DNA of 34,056 nucleotides from a virus. The translations under genes were made by a program, and so were the position numbers. The notes under the pieces are model-generated. The model made no database searches, was not told the DNA's origin, and worked only from the letters and a program-made list of their open reading frames with translations. Numbering within the stretch: the stretch's first letter is position 1; each line of letters begins with the position of its first letter. The stretch lies in the IMG/VR virus record IMGVR_UViG_3300038701_000547, positions 1 through 34,056 of that record. One strand, 5' to 3'. Below are positions 6,591 through 13,582 of this stretch, piece after piece.

Positions 6591-7838
6591 ATGGCTGAAG
6601 TTAAAGACCTGCGGGAGAAGATGGCGAACATCGCCACCGAGGCCCGCTCCAAGCTGTCGGAAGTGACCGACAAGACGCCGGAAGCTCGCGCCACTGAGAT
6701 TGAGCGCGAGTTTGACGCGATGATGGCCGAGCATGACAAGCTGGCCGCGAAGGTGGAGCGCCTGGAGCGCGCCGAGGCTGCCCTGCGTGCGGCTGAAAGC
6801 GTGGACCTGTCGCGTCGTCCGGTCGGCGAAGTCGGCTCGGCTCGTGCCGTGGACGAAGGCCAGAAGATCGACTACCGCGCCGCGTTTGCGGAGATGATCG
6901 CTGCTGGCGGCGAAGGCTACGTCGATCAGGAAGTGCGCAATGTCCTGAAGGAATATCGCGTTCAGACTGGCGGCACCAACTCGGCAGGCGGCTTCACCGT
7001 CCCGACCGAGCTGGCGACCTTCATCGAGAAGGCGATGATCGCGACTGGCCCCATGTATGGGAACCAGTATTTCACGGTCATCAACACCGCTGCGGGCAAC
7101 CCGTTCAACATCCCGACCGTGGACGACACGAGCGTGACTGCTGAAGCCCACACCGAAGGCACCCAGCCGACGGATGACGGCGGCAAGGACGTGACCTTCG
7201 CTCAGAAGTCGCTGGGCGCGTTCGCGTTCGACAGCGAGTGGATTCGCTGGTCGGCAGAACTTAACGCCGATTCCGTGCTGAACATGGAATCGCTGCTGGG
7301 TGAGCTGATCGGTGAGCGCCTGGGTCGCATCGCGAACTCCAAGCTGACCACCGGCTCGGGTTCCTCGGATGTCGAGGGCATCGTGACCAACTCGGCAGCG
7401 GGTAAGACCGCAGCAGCGACCGCCGCTGTGACTGCCGACGAGATCATCGACCTGATCCACTCGGTTGATCCGGCTTACCGGACCGCGCCTTCTACCGCCA
7501 TCATGATGAACGACAGCACCCTCGCCGCTGTTCGCAAGCTGAAGGATGGCAATGGAAACTACCTCTGGCAGATGGGCAACTATCAGGCCGGTATCCCGCA
7601 GAACCTGCTGGGCTACAACGTGGTGGTGAACCAGGCGATGGACTCGCTGGCCGCGGCCAAGAAGGTCATCCTCTTCGGTGACATGTCGAAGTTCTACGTC
7701 CGCAAGGTCGGCGCTCCGTCGCTCTATGTGGCGCGCGAGCGTTTCGCCCCGGACTTCGGCATCCTCGGCTACATCCGCTTCGACGGTGTTCTGACCAACA
7801 CCGCAGCGATCAAGCACCTGATCACTGCGGCCTCGTAA
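6591..7838 (+). CDS. Major capsid protein (HK97 fold)
   Basis: Forms the icosahedral shell. About 415 aa. Residues 1-110 are a charged coiled-coil scaffold-like delta domain (ELREKMANIATEARSK-type heptads), expected to be removed by the protease. The mature part starts around residue 126 with GGTNSAGGFTVPTELATFI, the family hallmark, and the C-terminal FAPDFGILGYIRFDG is also typical. An ATG at 6579 is in frame, but GGAGG at 6581-6585 places the functional start at ATG 6591 with 5-nt spacing. The gene has its own leader and a hairpin terminator after it, consistent with high expression. Confidence 0.95.
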   Translation: MAEVKDLREKMANIATEARSKLSEVTDKTPEARATEIEREFDAMMAEHDKLAAKVERLERAEAALRAAESVDLSRRPVGEVGSARAVDEGQKIDYRAAFAEMIAAGGEGYVDQEVRNVLKEYRVQTGGTNSAGGFTVPTELATFIEKAMIATGPMYGNQYFTVINTAAGNPFNIPTVDDTSVTAEAHTEGTQPTDDGGKDVTFAQKSLGAFAFDSEWIRWSAELNADSVLNMESLLGELIGERLGRIANSKLTTGSGSSDVEGIVTNSAAGKTAAATAAVTADEIIDLIHSVDPAYRTAPSTAIMMNDSTLAAVRKLKDGNGNYLWQMGNYQAGIPQNLLGYNVVVNQAMDSLAAAKKVILFGDMSKFYVRKVGAPSLYVARERFAPDFGILGYIRFDGVLTNTAAIKHLITAAS

Positions 7839-7851
7839 GGTCTGACTTAAG

Positions 7852-7880
7852 GCAGGGCGGCGCGTGTCGCCCTGCTTTCT
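7852..7880 (+). terminator. Hairpin terminator or attenuator after the capsid gene
   Basis: GCAGGGCG (7852-7859) and CGCCCTGC (7868-7875) form a perfect 8-bp stem with an 8-nt loop, followed by TTTCT. It lies 14 nt after the capsid stop. The short T-run suggests partial termination, or 3'-end protection, that would favour capsid mRNA over the downstream connectors. Confidence 0.65.
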
Positions 7881-7904
7881 CAAGCCGATCTGAAGGAGGC
7901 GACC

Positions 7905-8096
7905 ATGCCGAAGGTGAAACTGCTGACCTCGATGGCTGGCATCAATTTTTCCCACAATTCGGGCGACGTGATCGACTGCAACGAGGCCGAGGCCGTTCGC
8001 TTCATCGCGGCTGGCATCGCGGAGCCTGTGGACGGTGCGAACGTCGAGCGTGCCACCCCGAAGCGGGTCACTCGCCGCGCGGTGAAGGGCGAGTAA
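7905..8096 (+). CDS. Small head-associated protein (63 aa)
   Basis: Small protein between capsid and connector genes, with sequence features SGDVIDCNEAEAVRFIAAGIAEPV. Proteins of this type commonly follow HK97-like capsid genes, but their role is uncertain. The basic C-terminus (TPKRVTRRAVKGE) could contact DNA or other head proteins. ATG 7905 has a strong AAGGAGG eight to nine bases upstream. The stop lies 3 nt before the next gene. Confidence 0.7.
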   Translation: MPKVKLLTSMAGINFSHNSGDVIDCNEAEAVRFIAAGIAEPVDGANVERATPKRVTRRAVKGE

Positions 8097-8099
8097 GTC

Positions 8100-8705
8100 A
8101 TGGCGAAGCCGCTGGCCTGTCACGACGCGCTGGAACTGATCGACGCGCCTGCTACGACGCCGATCACCTTGGCCGAGGTGAAGGCGCAGCTTCGCGTCGA
8201 GCATACCGACGACGACACTCTGTTGACCCGTCTCATCGCGGTGGCGGTCGCTTACACGGACGTGACGGGCGCGCTGGGCCACGCGATGATCTCGCAGAAG
8301 TGGGGCCAGTGGGTGAGCAGCACCCCGCCTCAGTCGGTCAAGCTGATCCTCGGTCCGGTGATCCAGGTCAACGCGGTAAAATACTACGACACGGCTGGCG
8401 ACCTACAGACGGACACCCTGAGCAACTACGATGTGACCGGGACTTCATTCGCGTCCTACGTCGAGCCTGCCGAGGGCTTCGACTGGCCGGTGACGCAGGA
8501 TCGGGCGGACGCCATCCGCATCGAATACACCATCGGCTACGGCGAGGCGACGACCGACATCCCGGACACGCTTCGTCACGCGCTCATGCTTCTCGTGGGT
8601 CACTGGTATGACAACCGCGAGAACACCGCGATGGATGAGCTGAGCAACATCCCCTACGGCTTCGACATGCTCGTCGATATGCACCGGCGGTGCTGGTATG
8701 GTTAA
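8100..8705 (+). CDS. Head-tail connector (gp6-like)
   Basis: 201 aa. The N-terminal PITLAEVKAQLRVEHTDDDTLLTRLIAVAVAYTDVTG is the classic start of the gp6-like/phiE125 gp8-type connector. A beta-rich insertion and the helical segment TLRHALMLLVGHWYDNRE complete the fold. The protein is expected to form the adaptor ring below the portal. The gene end overlaps the next start by 8 nt. Confidence 0.9.
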   Translation: MAKPLACHDALELIDAPATTPITLAEVKAQLRVEHTDDDTLLTRLIAVAVAYTDVTGALGHAMISQKWGQWVSSTPPQSVKLILGPVIQVNAVKYYDTAGDLQTDTLSNYDVTGTSFASYVEPAEGFDWPVTQDRADAIRIEYTIGYGEATTDIPDTLRHALMLLVGHWYDNRENTAMDELSNIPYGFDMLVDMHRRCWYG

Positions 8706-9036
8706 GGCTGGCCTCTACCGTGAGCGTGCCGAGTTCCAGCGCCTCTCCGAGGGCGCTGTGGATGACTATGGCAACGTCTACACGGGCTGGGCCACGCTTG
8801 CGACTCGCTGGGCTGATCTGCGCGAGCGGACCGGCAAGGAGGCCATTCAGGGCGGCGCGCTGTCCGATGTTGGTCTCGCTACCATGCGGGTGAGAAAAGA
8901 CAGCACCACCGAGACCATCACGGCTGCGGATCGCGTCGTCGCGCGCGGCTTCACTTGGGCCATCAAGGACGTGATCCAAGTCGATGCGAAAGGGACCCTG
9001 ATCGAGGTTCGTCTTGAGCGCGGGGTGGCGACATGA
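8698..9036 (+). CDS. Head closure / head-tail joining protein
   Basis: 112 aa, the right size and place for the SPP1 gp16-type stopper. Features include the N-terminal GLYRERAEFQRLSEGAVDDYGNVYTGWATLATRWADLRERTGKE and a beta-rich second half (ADRVVARGFTWAIKDV). The protein plugs the connector after DNA filling and forms the interface with the tail. It overlaps both neighbours by a few bases. Confidence 0.88.
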   Translation: MVKAGLYRERAEFQRLSEGAVDDYGNVYTGWATLATRWADLRERTGKEAIQGGALSDVGLATMRVRKDSTTETITAADRVVARGFTWAIKDVIQVDAKGTLIEVRLERGVAT

Positions 9037-9428
9037 GAGTTGAGGGAGCCAAGCGCCTAGGCCGACAACTGAAGGACCTGCCGGTTGAGGTGCGGGCCGA
9101 GGTTGCGAAGACGATCCGCCGGAACACCGAGGCCGGTGCGCGGCTTGCTCGTCAGCTTGTCCCGGTGGACAGCGGCGAGCTGCGAGGCTGGATATTCACG
9201 AAATACAACCCCGATGGGCTGACGGCTTCTGTCGAAGCTGCTCCCGATACGGCTGCGGCGCAAAAGAAGGCTCGGGCTGTAGAGTTCGGTCGGCAGAAGG
9301 GAAATCGCGGCACCACCGCACCCGCTCCCTACATGTGGATCATGCAGTCGCATCTGGGCAAGCGGTTTCGCAACAGCATCAAGAGAGCGATCAAGAAGGC
9401 TGCAAAGCAGGCGGTGAGCGGTGGCTGA
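9033..9428 (+). CDS. HK97 gp10-like tail completion protein
   Basis: 131 aa. It contains the family pattern of an N-terminal helix (VEVRAEVAKTIRRNTEAGARLARQLVPVDSGELRGWI), then a beta section with VEFGRQKGNRGTTAPAPYMWI and a basic C-terminal helix. It acts at the head-proximal end of the tail. Start ATG 9033 overlaps the preceding stop in ATGA. The 3' end overlaps the next gene by 8 nt. Confidence 0.9.
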   Translation: MRVEGAKRLGRQLKDLPVEVRAEVAKTIRRNTEAGARLARQLVPVDSGELRGWIFTKYNPDGLTASVEAAPDTAAAQKKARAVEFGRQKGNRGTTAPAPYMWIMQSHLGKRFRNSIKRAIKKAAKQAVSGG

Positions 9429-9840
9429 TGGTTTCGCACTGGCCCTGCAAAAGGGCATTCGCGCTGCGCTGGTCGCCAACAGTGGTATCACGTCGCTCGT
9501 CTCGACGCGCGTCTATGATGAGCCGCCGCAGGACGTGACGTTTCCGTATCTGCGGTTCGGCGGCATCGAGCCGAGCGCGTTCGACACGGACACCACCGAA
9601 GGCTCGCTCGTCTCCCTGTCCCTTGAGGCGCATTCCCGCAGCGCCTCTGGCCGGGTCGAGGCTGTGCGGATCGTGGAGGCGGTCAAGGCTGCCCTGCACC
9701 GCCAGGAGGACTCTGTGACGGTCACGGGGCACACGCTCGTCGAGCTGATTTTTCAGACCTACTCGGTCACCCGAGATGGTGAGGGCCGTGGCTACACTGC
9801 CGTCATCGCTCTTCAAGCCATGCTTGAGGAAACCGCCTAA
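9421..9840 (+). CDS. Tail terminator / completion protein (DUF3168-like)
   Basis: 139 aa. The N-terminal LQKGIRAALVANSGITSLVSTRVYDEPPQDVTFPYLRFG is characteristic of DUF3168/gp17-type tail terminators, which cap the tail tube and help fix its length. The start is GTG at 9421, inside the end of the upstream gene. It is followed by the major tail protein leader, as in many HK97-like morphogenesis operons. Confidence 0.88.
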   Translation: MADGFALALQKGIRAALVANSGITSLVSTRVYDEPPQDVTFPYLRFGGIEPSAFDTDTTEGSLVSLSLEAHSRSASGRVEAVRIVEAVKAALHRQEDSVTVTGHTLVELIFQTYSVTRDGEGRGYTAVIALQAMLEETA

Positions 9841-9842
9841 CT

Positions 9843-9862
9843 CCCGCGCCGTGGGCAAGCGC
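9843..9862 (+). promoter_or_regulatory. Shared leader element, tail-tube copy
   Basis: CCCGCGCCGTGGGCAAGCGC, one mismatch from 6522-6541. It lies between the tail terminator stop and the major tail protein. It is followed by ATGGAGGCCG and the start codon, mirroring the capsid arrangement with a shorter distance (about 18 versus 49 nt to the start). Confidence 0.5.
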
Positions 9863-9880
9863 AACTAATGGAGGCCGATC

Positions 9881-10306
9881 ATGGCTAAACAACTTGGACG
9901 CGCCCTGCTCGTGAAGATCGGGGACGGTGAGGCTTCGGAGGCGTTTTCGAACCTGTGCGGACTGAATTCGAAGTCTTTGACGATTAACAATTCGTCGATT
10001 GACGTGACCACCCCGGACTGCACCACGCCCGGCGGCGCGCTGTGGACCGAGACCCTTGCTGGTCTCAAAAACGTCTCTGTCTCTGGCGACGGCTTCTTTG
10101 AGGACAGCACGGCAGAGGCACGGATGAACACCGTTGCGATGTCGGCGGACAATGCCTGCAACTTCCAGATCGTCGTCCCTGACTTCGGCACCTATGCTGG
10201 ATCGTTCCGCATCGCGTCGGTTGAGTTCGGCGGCGAAACCGAGGGCGGCGTGACCTACTCGCTGTCTCTGGAAAGCACTGGCGCGGTCACGTTTACGGCT
10301 GCCTGA
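9881..10306 (+). CDS. Major tail tube protein
   Basis: 141 aa, beta-rich. Similar in size and pattern to TP901-1-type major tail proteins: N-terminal AKQLGRALLVKIGDGEASEAFSNLCGLNSKSLTINN, then strands with SIDVTTPDC, SVSGDGFFEDSTAEARMNT and the C-terminal FGGETEGGVTYSLSLESTGAVTF. It polymerises into the tube. GGAGG lies 6 nt before ATG 9881. The stop overlaps the start of the tail chaperone (TGATG). Confidence 0.92.
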   Translation: MAKQLGRALLVKIGDGEASEAFSNLCGLNSKSLTINNSSIDVTTPDCTTPGGALWTETLAGLKNVSVSGDGFFEDSTAEARMNTVAMSADNACNFQIVVPDFGTYAGSFRIASVEFGGETEGGVTYSLSLESTGAVTFTAA

Positions 10307-10698
10307 TGGCTATCACGGCTGAAGCGCCGCGCGGGGGTGTCGTCGAGTATCTCGGCGGCACCTCATACGCTTTCGTCCTGCGGAACCGCGAGATCGAGCG
10401 TTTCGAGGACAAGCATCGCGGCATCTTTGAGTTCTGGGACGGCATCTTCGGACGCGGGAAGAAACCGACCAGCACCGAGGTGCGAGACTTGGTGGCGCTG
10501 GGCTTGGTCGGCGGCGGGATGAAAGATGCGGAGGCCGACAAGATCGTGTCGGCGTGTGGCCCTGACGATCTGCTGCGTATGTTTCAGTTGGCACAGGCAA
10601 TCATCGGCGTTGCCTTCATGCCTGACGCGATGGACCAAGCCTCAAAAAAAAAGACCAGACGGGCAAGGTCCCCGAGCGCCTCAACGTCCGAGGGATGA
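10306..10698 (+). CDS. Tail assembly chaperone, short form (GTA gp10-like)
   Basis: 130 aa. The N-terminal GGVVEYLGGTSYAFVLRNREIERFEDKHRGIFEFWDG and following helices resemble the gene-transfer-agent gp10/TAC family. It guards the tape measure protein before tube assembly. A canonical slippery heptamer A AAA AAG at 10647-10653 lies in frame (codons AAA AAG). Unshifted ribosomes continue to the stop at 10696-10698 through a basic low-complexity tail. Shifted ribosomes make the longer protein ending at 10889. Confidence 0.9.
   Translation: MAITAEAPRGGVVEYLGGTSYAFVLRNREIERFEDKHRGIFEFWDGIFGRGKKPTSTEVRDLVALGLVGGGMKDAEADKIVSACGPDDLLRMFQLAQAIIGVAFMPDAMDQASKKKTRRARSPSASTSEG
10647..10653 (+). promoter_or_regulatory. 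-1 ribosomal frameshift site A AAA AAG
   Basis: A run of nine A then G gives the best-known bacterial -1 slippery heptamer, phased exactly for codons AAA and AAG of the upstream gene. After slipping, reading resumes at 10653 and stays open to 10889. This is the standard arrangement between tail tube and tape measure genes (lambda G-GT type). Confidence 0.88.
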
Positions 10699-10889
10699 TC
10701 CAGAACGGGATCGTCATCGGCTTACGGCCTGAGGAAATCCGTGATATGTTGCCCCGAGATACTTGGCTTGTTTTCGAGGGCTGGCAACGCGCGCACAGTC
10801 CGAAGAAGCCGGGGCAGGATGCGATGTCCGCTGAGGAATATCGCGCGCTTGTGAGGGCAGTCGATGGCGATCAGCGCAGAACAGCTTAA
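10653..10889 (+). CDS. Tail assembly chaperone, frameshifted extension
   Basis: The -1 frame after the slippery site encodes DQTGKVPERLNVRG, then MIQNGIVIGLRPEEIRDMLPRDTWLVFEGW and a C-terminal helix, with no stop until 10889. Fused to residues 1-116 of the upstream gene, it gives a 194-aa chaperone. A stand-alone start at ATG 10695 (64 aa) is possible but has no good Shine-Dalgarno. The end overlaps the tape measure start by 26 nt. Confidence 0.85.
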   Translation, partial: DQTGKVPERLNVRGMIQNGIVIGLRPEEIRDMLPRDTWLVFEGWQRAHSPKKPGQDAMSAEEYRALVRAVDGDQRRTA

Positions 10890-12582
10890 TGTGATCCTCA
10901 GCGCCCGCGACCGCGAGTTCACGCGGGCGATGGAGCGGGCGCAGCGGCGTGTCGAGCGGTTTTCCCGTGAGTCCAATCAGGGCCTAGGGAAGACCTCGCA
11001 AGCCTGGGGCGCTCTGGCGTTGCAGGCAAAGGCTTTCATTCCAGCTCTGTCGGCTGCCGTCCTGATTGCTCAGACCCGTCGTGTGGTGTCTGAACTGGAT
11101 CAACTTGGCAAGACGGCTGACAAGCTGGGGCTGACGACTGATGCCCTTCAGGAGCTTCGGGTCGCAGCCGAAAGCGCAGGCATCAGTTCCAACACTCTCG
11201 ACATGGCGATGCAGCGCTTCGGTCGGCGTTTGGCAGAGGCGCGTCAGGGCGCTGGCGAGGCAAAGGGTGCGCTTGAAGAGATGGGCATCGAGCTGTTCGG
11301 TGCTGGTGGTCGCGCTCGCAGCACCGAAGATGTTCTGAACGACGTCGCCGATGCAATGCAGGGCATGAGCGTCCAGACGGATCGAAACCGGATCGCAATG
11401 CGCCTGTTCGATAGCGAGGGCGTGGCTCTCGTCAACATGCTGCGGGATGGTTCTGACGGTCTTGATTCTATGCGGCAGCAGGCGCGCGATCTTGGCATTG
11501 TGATCGACGAAGACCTAATTCGCGGGGCCGAGGATGCGGAGAATCAACTCGGCCTGATGTCTCGCGTGATCGATGCCAACCTGACGAAAGCGCTAATCAA
11601 CCTCGCTCCGCTTTTGGTGGCGGCGGCTGAAGGCATCGCTGGCATCTCTCGGGCGATCAACGGCATTTTTGACGCCTTTTCCGGTGAGCAGGATGTCGGA
11701 AGCCAGATCGCTGACCTGATCGCGCAACAGGCTGATCTTCGAGTTCAGATGGAGCGGGCTGCGCTTGCGCCTGGCGATCCCTCCGCAAACCCGGCGATCC
11801 AGAACTACCAGCAACAGCTTCAAGCTGTGAATGCGGAGCTGAACAAGCTGATCGCGGCGCAGAACGAGGCAGAATCCGGTGGCGGGTTGATGCCTCTGGA
11901 AGAGATCGTCATCGACAGCAGCGACGACGTGGTGGAAGAGGTCGAGCGTGTCGCGGGCGCAACGCGATCTGTTGCTGATGCAGCCGAGGACGCGACCGAC
12001 AACATCGAAGACATGCTGACGCGGATCATCGAGGCTTCCCCAGCGTTGCAACAGCTTGGCTTTGATGCCGAGGGGCTTCGCAGCGTCATGGGGACTGTCG
12101 AGAGCAGCATGGAAAACGCTTTCATGGGGATGCTCGACGGAACCGCGACGGCTGGCGATGCCTTCCGGGCGATGGCTGCGGACATCATCCGTGAGCTATA
12201 TCGGGTGCTGGTGGTGCAGCGTCTCGTCGGCAGCTTCACCGCTGGCGGTGGCGGCATCATGGGCGGTTTGTTTGGCGCGCTTGGTGGCCGTGCATCCGGC
12301 GGCCCTGTGCGGGCTGGTCAGCCATACACGGTCGGCGAGCATGGGCGCGAGTTATTCGTCCCCAGCACCTCCGGGCGCGTTCTCAGCGCGGCACAGACGC
12401 AGAACGCCATGCGCGGCGACGGCGGCGTGACGATCCATCAGACGTTCCAGTTCTCCGCCAACGGTGACGACAGCGTGAAACGGATCATCGCTCAGGAGGC
12501 TCCGAAGATTGCCGCTCTGACCCAGAAGCAGATCGTGGATCAGAGGCGGCGAGGCGGTGCTATGAAGGGGGCCTTTGGCTGA
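10864..12582 (+). CDS. Tape measure protein
   Basis: 572 aa. It sets tail length and is threaded inside the tube; at the usual ratio this implies a tail of about 85 nm. The first 350 residues are helical, with coiled-coil heptads and a hydrophobic stretch (ALINLAPLLVAAAEGIAGISRAI). The C-terminal GGPVRAGQPYTVGEHGRELFVPS near residue 478 is the motif seen in lambda-like tape measures. The end is glycine-rich then basic (RRRGGAMKGAFG). GAGGGCAG precedes ATG 10864. Its end overlaps the next gene by 1 nt. Confidence 0.95.
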   Translation: MAISAEQLNVILSARDREFTRAMERAQRRVERFSRESNQGLGKTSQAWGALALQAKAFIPALSAAVLIAQTRRVVSELDQLGKTADKLGLTTDALQELRVAAESAGISSNTLDMAMQRFGRRLAEARQGAGEAKGALEEMGIELFGAGGRARSTEDVLNDVADAMQGMSVQTDRNRIAMRLFDSEGVALVNMLRDGSDGLDSMRQQARDLGIVIDEDLIRGAEDAENQLGLMSRVIDANLTKALINLAPLLVAAAEGIAGISRAINGIFDAFSGEQDVGSQIADLIAQQADLRVQMERAALAPGDPSANPAIQNYQQQLQAVNAELNKLIAAQNEAESGGGLMPLEEIVIDSSDDVVEEVERVAGATRSVADAAEDATDNIEDMLTRIIEASPALQQLGFDAEGLRSVMGTVESSMENAFMGMLDGTATAGDAFRAMAADIIRELYRVLVVQRLVGSFTAGGGGIMGGLFGALGGRASGGPVRAGQPYTVGEHGRELFVPSTSGRVLSAAQTQNAMRGDGGVTIHQTFQFSANGDDSVKRIIAQEAPKIAALTQKQIVDQRRRGGAMKGAFG

Positions 12583-13145
12583 TGGCAACGCGCGATCTGA
12601 CATCCGTCCTGCTGAACGCTCTGGATGATGATGTCATCCAGCCTTTCTTCGCTGTCGTCTTCGAGTTCGACAGCCAGCCTGTCCGGGTCTGGACCGGGAT
12701 CGGCGAGGCTACCATTGACGGGAACGTCTTCACCGGAACCGGGAACCTTCTCAACATATCTTCGATCGAAGAGACATCCGAGATGGCCGTGCGCGGGGCA
12801 ACCCTGACCATGAGCGGCATCCCGTCCGATCTTCTGAGCCTGGCCCTTCAGGAGCCGTATCAGGGTCGGGTCTGCACCATCTACTTCGGCGTGGTCAGTG
12901 GCGCGACCTATTCCAGCCTGACGCAGCTATTCACGGGCTACATGGACGAGATGAACATCGACGAGGGGCCGGAGTTCGCCACCATCGAGATGAAAATCGA
13001 GAACAAGCTGATTGATCTGGAACGGACGCGCGTTCGCCGGTTCTCATCTGGCTACCAAAAGTCGGTCTACCCCACTGACAAAGGTCTCGACTTCGTGGAG
13101 GCGCTCCAGGACAAGGAAATCCTCTGGGGACGGAAGGCGACATGA
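12582..13145 (+). CDS. Distal tail protein (187 aa)
   Basis: Beta-rich protein directly after the tape measure, where distal tail or hub proteins sit. It has FFAVVFEFDSQPVRVWTGIGEATIDGNVFTGTGNLL, a mid-domain LTMSGIPSDLLSLALQEPYQGRVCTIYFG and the C-terminal RRFSSGYQKSVYPTDKGLDFVEALQDKEILWG. This family recurs at this spot in many siphoviruses without a firm function. Start is TGATG-coupled to the tape measure; the end overlaps the acetyltransferase by 4 nt. Confidence 0.75.
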   Translation: MATRDLTSVLLNALDDDVIQPFFAVVFEFDSQPVRVWTGIGEATIDGNVFTGTGNLLNISSIEETSEMAVRGATLTMSGIPSDLLSLALQEPYQGRVCTIYFGVVSGATYSSLTQLFTGYMDEMNIDEGPEFATIEMKIENKLIDLERTRVRRFSSGYQKSVYPTDKGLDFVEALQDKEILWGRKAT

Positions 13146-13582
13146 TCGAGTTTCGGCAGGAGTGCCTGATGCTGTGCGAGGACGAGGTTTCCCCGCTCGC
13201 AGCATTGGAGTGGGAGGAATCCGGGCACCCAACCGAAGGCCTGTGCATCGACTGGGATCAATACGCCGCGCTTGAAACCGTCGGAATGTTAAGGTTCTTC
13301 ACGGCGCGCGAAGGCTCAGCTTTGATTGGCTACATCGTGGTCATTGTGATGTCGCCTCTGACGACCAAAGGGAGCCTCGTCGCGGTTTTGGATTCGGTCT
13401 ATGTGGCGAAGCCGTATCGCGGGAAGACCGGGCATCAGCTCTTTCACTTCGTCGAGACTTGCATGAAGGAAGACGGCATCTTCCGCATCCTCGCCTCATC
13501 TTCGGCAAAAAATCCTATAGGTGCGTTCCTTGAGCGCATGGGGTATTGTCAGTTGGAAACCAAGTTCGAAAAGTCCCTCTGA
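13142..13582 (+). CDS. GNAT-family N-acetyltransferase-like protein in the tail module
   Basis: 146 aa with the GNAT layout: strand LIGYIVVIVMSP, then VLDSVYVAKPYRGKTGHQLFHFVETCM, which resembles motif A with the acetyl-CoA loop (YRGKTG), and a C-terminal ASSSAKNPIGAFLERMGY like motif B. It is coupled to both neighbours (ATGA start, TGATG end). GNAT proteins at this place are known in some phage tail operons; the substrate, possibly a tail or host protein, is unknown. Confidence 0.8.
   Translation: MIEFRQECLMLCEDEVSPLAALEWEESGHPTEGLCIDWDQYAALETVGMLRFFTAREGSALIGYIVVIVMSPLTTKGSLVAVLDSVYVAKPYRGKTGHQLFHFVETCMKEDGIFRILASSSAKNPIGAFLERMGYCQLETKFEKSL

Noticed and set aside
6387-8282. 631-codon ORF on the minus strand opposite the capsid
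   Set aside because: A frame shadow typical of GC-rich coding DNA; the + strand holds a clear protease end, capsid and connector genes.
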